From positions 62,001 through 126,000 of the forward strand of contig NZ_NPEG01000007.1 of assembly GCF_002812045.1 (NCBI RefSeq): a DNA stretch of 64,000 nt. The letters are read 5' to 3'. Each line of letters begins with the position of its first letter. Position 1 is the stretch's first letter. The position numbers and the translations under genes were made by a program. This document shows, piece by piece, positions 36,387 to 44,797 of the stretch. Origin of the DNA: Leptospira haakeii (lineage in GTDB: Bacteria; Spirochaetota; Leptospiria; Leptospirales; Leptospiraceae). The notes beneath the pieces were generated by a model. It searched no databases. It was given only the letters and a program-made list of their open reading frames with translations, and was not told the DNA's origin.

Positions 36387-38099
36387 TTATAACCCGGTTA
36401 AGAATTCAGTTTCGATATTTTTGAGTACTGCTTCTTCTTCCGGGTTTCTGATTCCTTTTTCCCCTTTTTGTCTACGACCAGGAGTCCAAGGGCGGATCAT
36501 ATTCCTATAATTATGGAGTAATTTTCCGATCTTTTCCTTCTCCGCTTCTTTTAATTTTCTGAAATCGGGCACAAGAAGGGAATTCAGATCTCCCGGTTCT
36601 ACTTTTCGCAGCCCCTGAGCATATTCCCTGGTTCTAGATTCCAATTCTTTACGCACATGAGGGGTTATCAGATAAGCAAATAGATACTCTTCGAAGTGAG
36701 CATATTCAGGTTTTGCGGAAAATCCATGAAAGCAGGTAAGATGAACTGCAGGACTTTGGTTGAATACGAATCTTACTTCTTCCCTATGGAAAGAAGTGGC
36801 TAAGATCCTACAAGGTCCCCTGTTCTCCTGAGAATGCCAAGGTTTTCTTTTAGAAGGAAGAAAACGTTTAGGTACACCTCGTTTTATTCCTTCTTCCAGA
36901 TATTTGTTGATACCTTCTTGCTCATTAGTGTTAGGGACTTCTTTTGCATCTAAAAGCCAGACCTTGGCTCCTTGTGATTTCAAAGTGTTCCAATCATCTC
37001 CGGTAAAAAATGGAGAAAGTGCGTATTGAGCTTTCGGAATAGAAGATCTGAGATAGTTTTTAGGAATAGATAAGTTCGAAGCGTCTTTTTCGGATAAAAG
37101 AAAATACCCATTGTCCCCTGTCGCGATTCCTCTCCTAAAACTTCCGAATTCCTTAATAGGGACCCAACCGTGACGATTATCTTCGGACATAGTCACATAA
37201 TTATTGTTAGGTGAATTTTTATCATCATTTTTTATATTTTGTACCGGTTCCGAGTAATCACTCAATAATCGAGTCCATTTTGCCTCAGCATCAGGACGGA
37301 TTTTTCTCCAGACCATTTCGGAAAGCTCTATACTTTCTCCTTTAATGAATGATGAGGTCCTTGACCAAAGAAAACCTTCTTCCTTCTCTCTTGAATTTTC
37401 TAAGAACAGTATACAGGAAGAAGTAACAGCTCCTGTAAACAAGGACCAGGAAGAATCTAAGATAAGTATACGACGAAGATATCCGGATTGAATGATCGCT
37501 TTTTTTATCGGAACTCCATATCCAGCATTCAAGAATTCGTAAGGAACAAGTATAGACGCCCTTCCTCCGGGAGCTAAAAGTCTTAGTATACGAAGTAGGA
37601 AGAATACATACAAATTTGCTGTCCCTGGAATCTCGTCCTTGATGTCCTCCGCAAATTGACGGATCAATTTTTTTCCATGTTTGGAATGGCTTAGGCGAAG
37701 ATAAGGAGGATTACAGAGTATGATATCATAGTTTTCTTTCTTTTCATTTTGTAGGAAGTCCCCTAACACCAAATGAAAACGATTTCTGGAGATCCCAGCC
37801 TTCTCCAAGTTTTGTATACACTTCTCGTGTAGTATTGGATCGATCTCCCAACCATGGAACTCGCTATCCAATTCTGGGAAATGGTCCTGGAATTTTTGGA
37901 AAAAAATTCCTTCCCCGGTCCCTGGATCGAGTATTTTAATTTTTTTCCCTTCTAAGGCAGCTTTGGTTTCGGAAACCCATTCCAGCATGGGACTGACCAA
38001 AGCAGAAGGCGTGAAGAACTGTCCTAAAGCTTTCTCTTTGGCTTTAGTATCCGGATTTTCTAGAGGAGGATCAACTTTGTCTTCGCATGGAACGATCAT
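36387..38099 (-). CDS. N6-adenine DNA methyltransferase (Eco57I/TaqI-like), no adjacent nuclease
   Basis: 570 residues. The N-terminus has GQFFTPSALVSPMLEW typical of Eco57I-like enzymes, SAM motif I ILDPGTGEGIFF near residue 57, and the catalytic motif IV NPPY near residue 130. The C-terminal half (residues about 300-560) looks like a TaqI/Eco57I target-recognition domain (FGSFRRGIATGDNGYFLL, YAQGLRKVEPGDLNSLLVP). No PD-(D/E)xK nuclease domain is present at the N-terminus and neither neighbour encodes one, so this is either an orphan methyltransferase or a fragment of a split system. No SD is visible before the ATG at 38099. Confidence 0.92.
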   Translation of the reverse strand: MIVPCEDKVDPPLENPDTKAKEKALGQFFTPSALVSPMLEWVSETKAALEGKKIKILDPGTGEGIFFQKFQDHFPELDSEFHGWEIDPILHEKCIQNLEKAGISRNRFHLVLGDFLQNEKKENYDIILCNPPYLRLSHSKHGKKLIRQFAEDIKDEIPGTANLYVFFLLRILRLLAPGGRASILVPYEFLNAGYGVPIKKAIIQSGYLRRILILDSSWSLFTGAVTSSCILFLENSREKEEGFLWSRTSSFIKGESIELSEMVWRKIRPDAEAKWTRLLSDYSEPVQNIKNDDKNSPNNNYVTMSEDNRHGWVPIKEFGSFRRGIATGDNGYFLLSEKDASNLSIPKNYLRSSIPKAQYALSPFFTGDDWNTLKSQGAKVWLLDAKEVPNTNEQEGINKYLEEGIKRGVPKRFLPSKRKPWHSQENRGPCRILATSFHREEVRFVFNQSPAVHLTCFHGFSAKPEYAHFEEYLFAYLITPHVRKELESRTREYAQGLRKVEPGDLNSLLVPDFRKLKEAEKEKIGKLLHNYRNMIRPWTPGRRQKGEKGIRNPEEEAVLKNIETEFLTGL

Positions 38100-38169
38100 G
38101 AAAGAAATTTTCGCCTATATAACGTTGATATGACGACGAATCTACATGACAACCTTACAATTGTTAGAG

Positions 38170-38224
38170 GTTTTTAGAAAAAAGCATCCTATACCGAAAT
38201 ATCAGTTCGGTATACTCTAAAAAC
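38170..38224. repeat. nested inverted repeat
   Basis: Inner arms TATACCGAA (38190-38198) and TTCGGTATA (38206-38214) are perfect around a 7-base centre. Outer arms GTTTTTAGA (38170-38178) and TCTAAAAAC (38216-38224) are also perfect. On the minus strand the inner hairpin is followed by GGATGCTTTTTT, so it could terminate the ankyrin gene. Confidence 0.65.
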
Positions 38225-38246
38225 TGTATACTAAGAAGATTTTGTA

Positions 38247-39215
38247 TTATTGTGTCTTGGAGGAAAGTTTTTCGGCCAAAATCCGTTCTATTTCATCCAG
38301 ATGATATTCTTTTGCCAGATCTAGTACCGTCTTACCTTGGTTATCCGCTAGAGTAAGATCAGATCCGAGTTGGATCAATTTCTGAGCTGCAGAAACATTT
38401 TTCCTCTGGATGGCTTCCATAAGAGGAGTTTTTCCTTCTGCATCTCTATGATTTAGATTTGTTCCAGCCTTAGCTAAAACATCCAAAATTTTCAGGTCAG
38501 TTTGTTTGGGCTCTGTAGCATAATGAAATGCATTTCTTGCGCCGATCTGGTAAGTCCCATTAGGAGAATGAACATCCTTCAATCTGCTAGTGAACACTGC
38601 TTTGGAACCATTCGCTAACAGATATTCTGCAATCGCCAAATTAGAAGGAGAGGAAGCGCCACCCACAGCTAGGAAAAGTGGATATTCTTCGATACCACCT
38701 GGATCATGATTCGGGTTAGCACCGTTCTCTATCAAAAATTTTACTAGAACAAGACTTTGGTTCCGGATCGCCATATTGAGAAGAGAAACCGGTTTTTGGT
38801 CCTCCCCCTTTCGAGCCGTATATTCTACCAATGCGCCGGATTCGATCAGTCGTTTTGCTTCGGCCAGATCGTCCATATCGGGGATTTTTACCTTTAAGAT
38901 AGGGATTAAACGATAGAATAGTACTGAGTTCCCATCTACATCCTGGGCGTTGATATTCGCTCCATGTTTGATGAGAAACTCAACTACGTCCTCACCTTCT
39001 GCAAGCATGATCGCAGTGCGGCCATCATCATCCTTAGCATCCACAGTCGCACCTTGGCCGAGAAGTAGCTCTACTTTACGAAGGTCCCCTTCTTTCACTG
39101 CGGATAAGAATTGTTTGTCCAGCTCGGTATCGGCCTCGATCGCCAAACTAAAGACGAAAACGAGCACCGCCCAGCTTCCACGTTTAAGTTTGCCGTATTT
39201 TGCCAATAAATCCAT
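38247..39215 (-). CDS. exported ankyrin-repeat protein
   Basis: The ATG at 39215 gives a basic start and hydrophobic segment (WAVLVFVFSLAIEADTEL), likely a signal peptide. Ankyrin repeats follow from about residue 35: DLRKVELLLGQGATVDAKDDDGRTAI, VVEFLIKHGANINAQDVDGNS, LVKFLIENGANPNHD, then two near the C-terminus (AGTNLNHRDAEGKTPLMEAI and LGSDLTLADNQGKTVLDLA). Ankyrin proteins act by protein-protein contact; in the periplasm some bacterial ones bind catalase or peptidases, but the partner here is unknown. Divergent from the amidase gene. Confidence 0.92.
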   Translation of the reverse strand: MDLLAKYGKLKRGSWAVLVFVFSLAIEADTELDKQFLSAVKEGDLRKVELLLGQGATVDAKDDDGRTAIMLAEGEDVVEFLIKHGANINAQDVDGNSVLFYRLIPILKVKIPDMDDLAEAKRLIESGALVEYTARKGEDQKPVSLLNMAIRNQSLVLVKFLIENGANPNHDPGGIEEYPLFLAVGGASSPSNLAIAEYLLANGSKAVFTSRLKDVHSPNGTYQIGARNAFHYATEPKQTDLKILDVLAKAGTNLNHRDAEGKTPLMEAIQRKNVSAAQKLIQLGSDLTLADNQGKTVLDLAKEYHLDEIERILAEKLSSKTQ

Positions 39216-39272
39216 TATTCCGAACACCAATATTTACCTATCCTGATTTTAGCTGCGATTCTATAAATGAAA

Positions 39273-39315
39273 ATTCCCCTTGGCTGGGGAATATCCTTGA
39301 CCCAAGTGGGCCAAG
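39273..39315. promoter_or_regulatory. two consecutive dyads in the ankyrin/amidase intergenic region
   Basis: ATTCCCC (39273-39279) pairs with GGGGAAT (39286-39292), and CTTGACCCAAGTGGGCCAAG (39296-39315) is a 20-base palindrome with one mismatched pair. They sit in the 206-base divergent intergenic region and may be operators or part of a transcript hairpin. Confidence 0.5.
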
Positions 39316-39421
39316 CTTTATGCCTCTCTCCCTTAGAGCGTTTTATTCGGTAAATGGTTCCCAGTATTCTGTCTGGATTTACCCCTTCGACCGAGTCCTA
39401 AATCCATTTTGGCGGAAGAAT

Positions 39422-40912
39422 ATGAGTACTACAAAATTTCCATTCGATTCTTATGATAGTATCGGTCTTGCTGATCTGATCCGAAAGAAGAAGATCCAAC
39501 CCAAAGAATTATTAGATTTTTCTGAAGCAAAGATTGATAGGTTCAATCCGGAATTGAACGCAGTTGTTTTGAACACGATCGACAAAGCAAGAGAAGAGTT
39601 GAGATCCGGCAAGATACTTAAGGGACCCTTTTACGGAGTTCCACTTCTTATTAAAGATTTATTACACCATGTGAAGGGACAGAAGATCACTTCAGGTTCC
39701 AAGGCTTACAAAAATTACATTCCATCCGATGATAGTGTTTTTGTTTCCAGGTTAAGAAATGCGGGATTCGTTTTTATAGGTACTACGAATGTTCCCGAAT
39801 TTGCTTTAATGGGAATCACTGAACCGAAATTTCACGGACCAACTCGGAATCCTTGGGATCCGGAAAGAACTCCTGGTGGTTCTAGCGGCGGATCCGGAGC
39901 GGCGGTAGCGTCCGGAATGAGTTCTATTGCGACAGGCTCGGATGGTGGAGGATCTATTCGAATCCCAGCCGCTTATTGTGGACTATTCGGATTAAAACCA
40001 ACTAGAGGAAGAGTTCCAGTCCGTCCTTACGGAAGAGTTTGGCAAGGAGCTTCTCAAGATCATGTTCTTACTAAATCAGTCCGAGACAGTGCAGCAGTTT
40101 TAGATCTAGTCTCAGGTGTCGGGATAGAAGAAGCATTCTCTATGGATAAAAATAAAACTTCTTATCTATCGGAAGCTAAGAAGTCTCCAGGCAAACTAAA
40201 GATCGCATATTCTTTCGCTTCTCCCATTGGAACCCCGGTCAATCAAGATCATATAGATGCGTTACACGACACAGTAAAGCTCTTAAAATCATTGGGCCAT
40301 AAATTGGAAGAAAGTTCTCCTCAGGTGGATGGAAAACGTTTAGCAAAAGCATACGTGACCATGTATTTCGGAGAAGTTGCCTCTGAAATTTCTCGCTTAG
40401 ACAAAGTATTAGGCAGAAAGGCCAAGATGGGAGATGTGGAATCCACTACTTGGATCTTAGGATTACTCGGACGATCTATATCCGCAGGTGAATTTGTATC
40501 CGCAATCCGATATTGGGATGAAGCAGCCTATATCTCAGAATCCTTTTTAGAAAATTATGATCTTTATCTGACCCCAACCACAGCAGAACCTCCCGCTAAA
40601 ATTGGAGAGCTTGCACCGAAACTATATGAAGAAATTGCAATGCAGATCATCGGAAGGATCGGAACAGGTAAATTACTTTTGGCCAGCGGTATGGTAGACC
40701 AACTTGTAGAAAAAAATCTTTCGAGAACTCCGTTTACACAGCTCGCAAATCTTACAGGACAACCTTCTATGTCTGTTCCACTTTCTAAAACGACTCTTGG
40801 TCTACCGATCGGAATGTTATTCACTTCCAAAAGAGGAAGAGAAGATGTACTTTTCCGACTGGCAGGACAATTGGAAAAAGAAAGACCTTGGGCGGATATT
40901 AAGAAGTCCTAG
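39422..40912 (+). CDS. amidase-signature family hydrolase
   Basis: 496 residues from the ATG at 39422, which has GGAAG upstream; the longer frame reads back into non-coding sequence. The catalytic triad regions are visible: lysine in VPLLIKD, the Gly/Ser-rich [15 protein letters not shown] with the cis-serine, and the nucleophile segment [26 protein letters not shown]. This could be a general amidase, such as an acylamide or fatty-amide hydrolase type. GatA is unlikely because no gatB or gatC lies nearby and a long insertion is present around residue 240. The substrate is not known. Confidence 0.93.
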   Translation: MSTTKFPFDSYDSIGLADLIRKKKIQPKELLDFSEAKIDRFNPELNAVVLNTIDKAREELRSGKILKGPFYGVPLLIKDLLHHVKGQKITSGSKAYKNYIPSDDSVFVSRLRNAGFVFIGTTNVPEFALMGITEPKFHGPTRNPWDPERTPGGSSGGSGAAVASGMSSIATGSDGGGSIRIPAAYCGLFGLKPTRGRVPVRPYGRVWQGASQDHVLTKSVRDSAAVLDLVSGVGIEEAFSMDKNKTSYLSEAKKSPGKLKIAYSFASPIGTPVNQDHIDALHDTVKLLKSLGHKLEESSPQVDGKRLAKAYVTMYFGEVASEISRLDKVLGRKAKMGDVESTTWILGLLGRSISAGEFVSAIRYWDEAAYISESFLENYDLYLTPTTAEPPAKIGELAPKLYEEIAMQIIGRIGTGKLLLASGMVDQLVEKNLSRTPFTQLANLTGQPSMSVPLSKTTLGLPIGMLFTSKRGREDVLFRLAGQLEKERPWADIKKS

Positions 40913-40918
40913 AAAAAA

Positions 40919-41260
40919 CTAAAAGCGGCTGGTATCGATCTGTTGTTCCGTTCTGAGGGAACTCAAAACTTCGGGAGTGATATCCTTCCCGCCGCGTAAA
41001 TTTGTAAACAAGGATTGGATACTATAGATTGGTCCCCAAGGAAAACCCCACCAACCGAAAAGTAAAGTCACAACGGTGAACCCCAATCCTTTTAAAATAG
41101 AATTTTCCCTCGCGCGAATAAAATAAACCTTAGAAGGATTTTTAAAAGTCATAATCAAAATGGAGAACGTATAAAGATAATATACGAATTTTCCGCCTCT
41201 CTGTACTTCCGAGCGTATCTCAGCTTCCGACAATCCTTCGATCCCTTGTATGCTACTCAT
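40919..41260 (-). CDS. small membrane protein of unknown function
   Basis: 113 residues. A soluble N-terminus (SEAEIRSEVQRGGKFVYYLYTFSILIMTF) is followed by a second hydrophobic stretch SILKGLGFTVVTLLFGWWGFPWGPIYSI, then a charged tail. The WWGFPWGP motif is reminiscent of small membrane proteins sometimes found with TM2-like domains. No family is recognised. It ends six bases after the converging amidase gene. Confidence 0.65.
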   Translation of the reverse strand: MSSIQGIEGLSEAEIRSEVQRGGKFVYYLYTFSILIMTFKNPSKVYFIRARENSILKGLGFTVVTLLFGWWGFPWGPIYSIQSLFTNLRGGKDITPEVLSSLRTEQQIDTSRF

Positions 41261-41357
41261 AAATCCTCTGAGAAATTCTATTACACTTGAGGTCGGTTTC
41301 GGTCAACAAAACCGGTATTTTTTTCACAATTCCCACTTTACAAATACTCTTTCTAAA

Positions 41358-41371
41358 ACAATTTAAATTGT
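41358..41371. promoter_or_regulatory. perfect 14-base palindrome abutting a start codon
   Basis: ACAATTTAAATTGT directly precedes the ATG of the flavin reductase-like gene, in the place where an SD would be expected. It could be an operator or simply AT-rich sequence. Confidence 0.4.
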
Positions 41372-41851
41372 ATGTCTTTCAGCGCGGACGAATTCAAAAA
41401 TTCACTCTCTCATTTTGCATCCGGAGTAACTGTGGTGACCTTCTCCGATACCACTAGAGCCGGAGGATTAACAGTTAGCAGTTTTAGCTCACTTTCTTTG
41501 GATCCACCTTTGGTTCTTTTTAGCCTTCAAAAGAATATAGCAAGTCATGATCCGTTACTTGCTTCTGGTCTGTTCACAGTGAACATTCTATCGTCCGACC
41601 AGCAGGAACTTTCCAACCAATTCGCGTCCGGTAAAATAGACAAACATGAACTGATCCAAAAACTAGCCTGCGATCTAGGGCATAACGGGGCGCCTTTCTT
41701 GAACGGCACTTTGGCAAGGATAGAATGTGAATTGGAAAAACAAGTAGATGGAGGAGACCATACCATAGTGATCGGAAGAGTGTTATTCGCGGTATCCGAT
41801 GACTCTAAAAGGCCTCTTCTCTATTACCGTAGGAACTACTATAATATCTGA
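41372..41851 (+). CDS. flavin reductase-like FMN-binding protein
   Basis: 159 residues with a split-barrel flavin-binding fold. Family features are FASGVTVVTFSD, GLTVSSFSSLSLDPPLVLFSL, FTVNILSSDQQELSNQFASG, and the C-terminal GGDHTIVIGRVL followed by PLLYYRRNY. Relatives supply reduced FMN or FAD to monooxygenases, or are the reductase half of two-component enzymes; no partner oxygenase is seen nearby. The ATG at 41372 has no SD, but the protein begins at the right place for the family. Confidence 0.93.
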   Translation: MSFSADEFKNSLSHFASGVTVVTFSDTTRAGGLTVSSFSSLSLDPPLVLFSLQKNIASHDPLLASGLFTVNILSSDQQELSNQFASGKIDKHELIQKLACDLGHNGAPFLNGTLARIECELEKQVDGGDHTIVIGRVLFAVSDDSKRPLLYYRRNYYNI

Positions 41852-41921
41852 ACCCTAAGAACGGGATTTCAGCCCTAAAATAGTTTTCAGTGGGGGCCAA
41901 GTCCGAAAAACTGGTCCCGTA

Positions 41922-44153
41922 ATGGAAAAAGAATCCGTCTCCCTCCAAGACGCTCTCGAACACGGTCTTACCTCAGAAGAATTTAGCAAAATCCAGGAAA
42001 TCCTAGGCAGACTCCCTAACTCCACAGAACTCGGAATTTTCTCCGCAATGTGGTCGGAGCATTGCTCTTATAAAAATTCTATCCTCCAATTAAAAACTCT
42101 TCCTACAAAGTCTGATAAACTTTTGGCCCAAGCGGGAGAAGAGAACGCCGGTGCCATGGATATTGGCCAAGGACTGGCAGTTGTTTTCAAAATAGAAAGT
42201 CATAATCACCCTACTGCAGTGGAACCTTACCAAGGTGCAGCCACAGGAGTAGGCGGTATCATGAGAGATATCTTTACAATGGGAGCAAGACCTATCGTAT
42301 CCTTAAACTCTCTTAGATTCGGTAACCCTGACGAACCAAGAAATAAATATTTATTATCCAGAGCAGTCAAAGGTATCGGAGATTACGGTAACTCACTCGG
42401 GATCGCAGTCTCAGGTGGAGAACTATTCATTGATGAATGTTTTTCCAAAAACCCTTTGGTGAATGCTATGACTGTAGGAATCGTCAGGCATGATCAAATG
42501 GCAAGCGCGACCACCGGAGGAAAGGTGGGTAACGCGGTATTCATCGTCGGTTCCACTACAGGAAGAGACGGAATCCACGGAGCTTCCTTTGCTTCCAAGG
42601 ATCTGACTAAAGAATCAGAGTCCAAACGTTCCGCTGTCCAAGTAGGTGATCCGTTTATGGAAAAACTACTAATGGAAGCATCTCTCGAAGCTATCCAGAA
42701 AAAACTTTTAATAGGTATCCAGGATATGGGTGCAGCAGGGATTTCTTGTGCTACTTCTGAGATGAGTGCTAAAGGAAAATCAGGAATGAAGATCAATCTG
42801 GACCTGGTTCCTTTCCGCGAGACAGGAATGAATGCTTATGAAGCAATGCTTTCCGAAAGCCAAGAAAGAATGTTGGTAATCCCAGAAAAAGGAAAGGAAG
42901 AAGAGTTAGTTGCCATATTCAAAAAATGGAATCTAAATGCGGTCCAGATCGGAGAAGTAACCGATACAGGTCTATTAGAAGTTTATAAAGATGGAAATCT
43001 AAAAGCCAAAATCCCTGCAGACACTTTAGTTTTAGGCGGAGGCGCTCCTAGATACGTAAGAGAAACAAAACGTCCTGCTTACTTGGATCAAGTTTCTTCA
43101 TGGACTCCTGATTCCACTCCAGATCTCCAAGAGAATGAAGCTGGCAAAAAACTACTTAAACTATTAAACTCTTGGAATATATCCTCCAGAAAACCGATCA
43201 TCGAGCAGTACGATACTGAAGTTGGTCTAGTCAAATTGATCGGACCAGGCGCAGACGGAGGATTGTCCGCTATTCCTGATACGGATATGGCGTTGGCAAC
43301 TGCAACGGATTGTAATTCCAGATTCACTTATTTGGACCCGTATTGGGGAGCAGCACTCGCTGTTTGCGAAGCGGCAAGAAACGTTGCTGTTACAGGTGCA
43401 GAACCTCTGGGCGTAACCAATAACCTAAACTTTGCGAATCCTTATATTCCAGAAAACTATTATATGTTTTCAGAATGTGTTCGAGGAATGGGAGACGCTT
43501 GTAGGTTTTTAGGACTTCCTGTCACAGGAGGAAATGTTTCCTTCTATAATGAGTCACCTGAAGGACCAATCTTCCCTACTCCGACCATCGGAATGGTTGG
43601 AATTCTGGACAAACAGAAGGAAGCGGTTTGGGGCGCTCCTAAGAAAGCAGGACTTAGTTTAGCTCTTATAGGTAAATTTAACCCGAGCCTGGGTGGAAGT
43701 GAATACCAAAAGGCTTTTTTGGGTAAAGTGCAGGGCCAGATCCCTAAATTCGAACTTTCCGACGAAAAATCATTATTAGAAGTTTTGGTCTCTCTTAGAA
43801 AGAACGCAAGCCTATCATTCGCTAAAGATCTTTCTTTAGGAGGGATCGGAGTAGCACTTGCAAAAATCGTAATACTCTCCGGACTCGGGATCAAAGCGGA
43901 TCTAAGTGCGATCAAACAATCCAGAAAGGATCTTACACTTTTTGGAGAAAGTTCAGGTTCTGTTCTAATCGGTTACGAAAAAGGAAAAGAAGAAAGTATC
44001 AAGTCGCTCGTTGCTTCTAAAGGCCTGGACTTCCATTCTGTCGGAACTGTAGAATCTGATCCTAAACTCGAAATACAAGGGTACGGGATTTCCGCCTCTT
44101 CGAACGAACTAAAATCGGTTTATGAATCCGGTTTAGAGGAAATTTTCAAATGA
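41922..44153 (+). CDS. purL: phosphoribosylformylglycinamidine synthase subunit II
   Basis: 743 residues, the small-type PurL that needs separate PurQ and PurS. Recognisable are FSAMWSEHCSYKNS, FKIESHNHPTAVEPYQGAATGVGGI, RDIFTMGARP, SGGNVSFYNE-type GGNVSFYNESPEG, and SLGGSEYQ. It catalyses the ATP- and glutamine-dependent amidation of FGAR to FGAM in purine synthesis. It overlaps the following LRR lipoprotein gene by four bases (ATGA). No riboswitch-like structure was seen in the 70-base leader. Confidence 0.98.
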   Translation: MEKESVSLQDALEHGLTSEEFSKIQEILGRLPNSTELGIFSAMWSEHCSYKNSILQLKTLPTKSDKLLAQAGEENAGAMDIGQGLAVVFKIESHNHPTAVEPYQGAATGVGGIMRDIFTMGARPIVSLNSLRFGNPDEPRNKYLLSRAVKGIGDYGNSLGIAVSGGELFIDECFSKNPLVNAMTVGIVRHDQMASATTGGKVGNAVFIVGSTTGRDGIHGASFASKDLTKESESKRSAVQVGDPFMEKLLMEASLEAIQKKLLIGIQDMGAAGISCATSEMSAKGKSGMKINLDLVPFRETGMNAYEAMLSESQERMLVIPEKGKEEELVAIFKKWNLNAVQIGEVTDTGLLEVYKDGNLKAKIPADTLVLGGGAPRYVRETKRPAYLDQVSSWTPDSTPDLQENEAGKKLLKLLNSWNISSRKPIIEQYDTEVGLVKLIGPGADGGLSAIPDTDMALATATDCNSRFTYLDPYWGAALAVCEAARNVAVTGAEPLGVTNNLNFANPYIPENYYMFSECVRGMGDACRFLGLPVTGGNVSFYNESPEGPIFPTPTIGMVGILDKQKEAVWGAPKKAGLSLALIGKFNPSLGGSEYQKAFLGKVQGQIPKFELSDEKSLLEVLVSLRKNASLSFAKDLSLGGIGVALAKIVILSGLGIKADLSAIKQSRKDLTLFGESSGSVLIGYEKGKEESIKSLVASKGLDFHSVGTVESDPKLEIQGYGISASSNELKSVYESGLEEIFK

Positions 44154-44794
44154 GATCCATCCAAAAGATCGGTATCGCCTATTTAATTCTTTGTGCTGCT
44201 TTTATTATTTCGGATTGTAGACGCCCTGCTTCTGAAATTTTAAACGAGGCTTCTAAAAATCCGACCTCTATCGAAAAATTAGATTTGGGCCTTGGTAAGT
44301 TAGGAACAGTTCCTCCTGCGCTATTCAATTTTCCGAACCTAAAATGGTTGGATCTTAGAATGAACGAACTTACTTCTCTTCCTGAAAACACGGGAGACTG
44401 GAGTAATTTAGAACATTTGAATATTTATGGAAATGATATAGAAAAACTTCCCGCTTCAGTTTCCAAACTTTCTAAACTTAGATTTTTTTTCGCGGGAAAT
44501 AACGATTTTGTCGGAATTCCTACAGAACTGGCGGGGACTTCCATTCAAGCTATTTATTTGGATTCTAATAAGATAGAATTCAAAGAATCTGATATAGATA
44601 TAGTTATGGGATTTCCTAAACTGGAAGTTTTGGATCTTGCTAGAAACAGAAAGATTGCAGTTTTTCCTAAAAATTTTGGATTTTTAGCAAGCCATCCTAA
44701 GCTAAGACTTCTCATCCTAAAAGAGACTGGTTTAAAACCTTCTCAAATAGAATCCGCAAGAAAACTTCTCCCTAAAGTGAAGATAGAATTTTAA
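44150..44794 (+). CDS. leucine-rich-repeat lipoprotein
   Basis: 214 residues. A signal ending IISDC gives a probable lipidated cysteine at residue 24. LRR units run from about residue 45: IEKLDLGLGKLGTVPPALFN, LKWLDLRMNELTSLPENTG, LEHLNIYGNDIEKLPASVS, then less regular repeats to LEVLDLARNRKIAVFP and LRLLILKETGLKPS. LRR proteins bind other proteins; several Leptospira LRR proteins are surface or secreted. It is translationally coupled to purL (overlapping ATGA) and is followed by ileS after three bases, an unusual setting for an envelope lipoprotein. Confidence 0.9.
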   Translation: MRSIQKIGIAYLILCAAFIISDCRRPASEILNEASKNPTSIEKLDLGLGKLGTVPPALFNFPNLKWLDLRMNELTSLPENTGDWSNLEHLNIYGNDIEKLPASVSKLSKLRFFFAGNNDFVGIPTELAGTSIQAIYLDSNKIEFKESDIDIVMGFPKLEVLDLARNRKIAVFPKNFGFLASHPKLRLLILKETGLKPSQIESARKLLPKVKIEF

Positions 44795-44797
44795 TCT

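Noticed and set aside
39422..40912. Calling the amidase gatA
   Set aside because: The amidase-signature residues are shared by many enzymes, no gatB or gatC is adjacent, and the overall pattern fits a general amidase.
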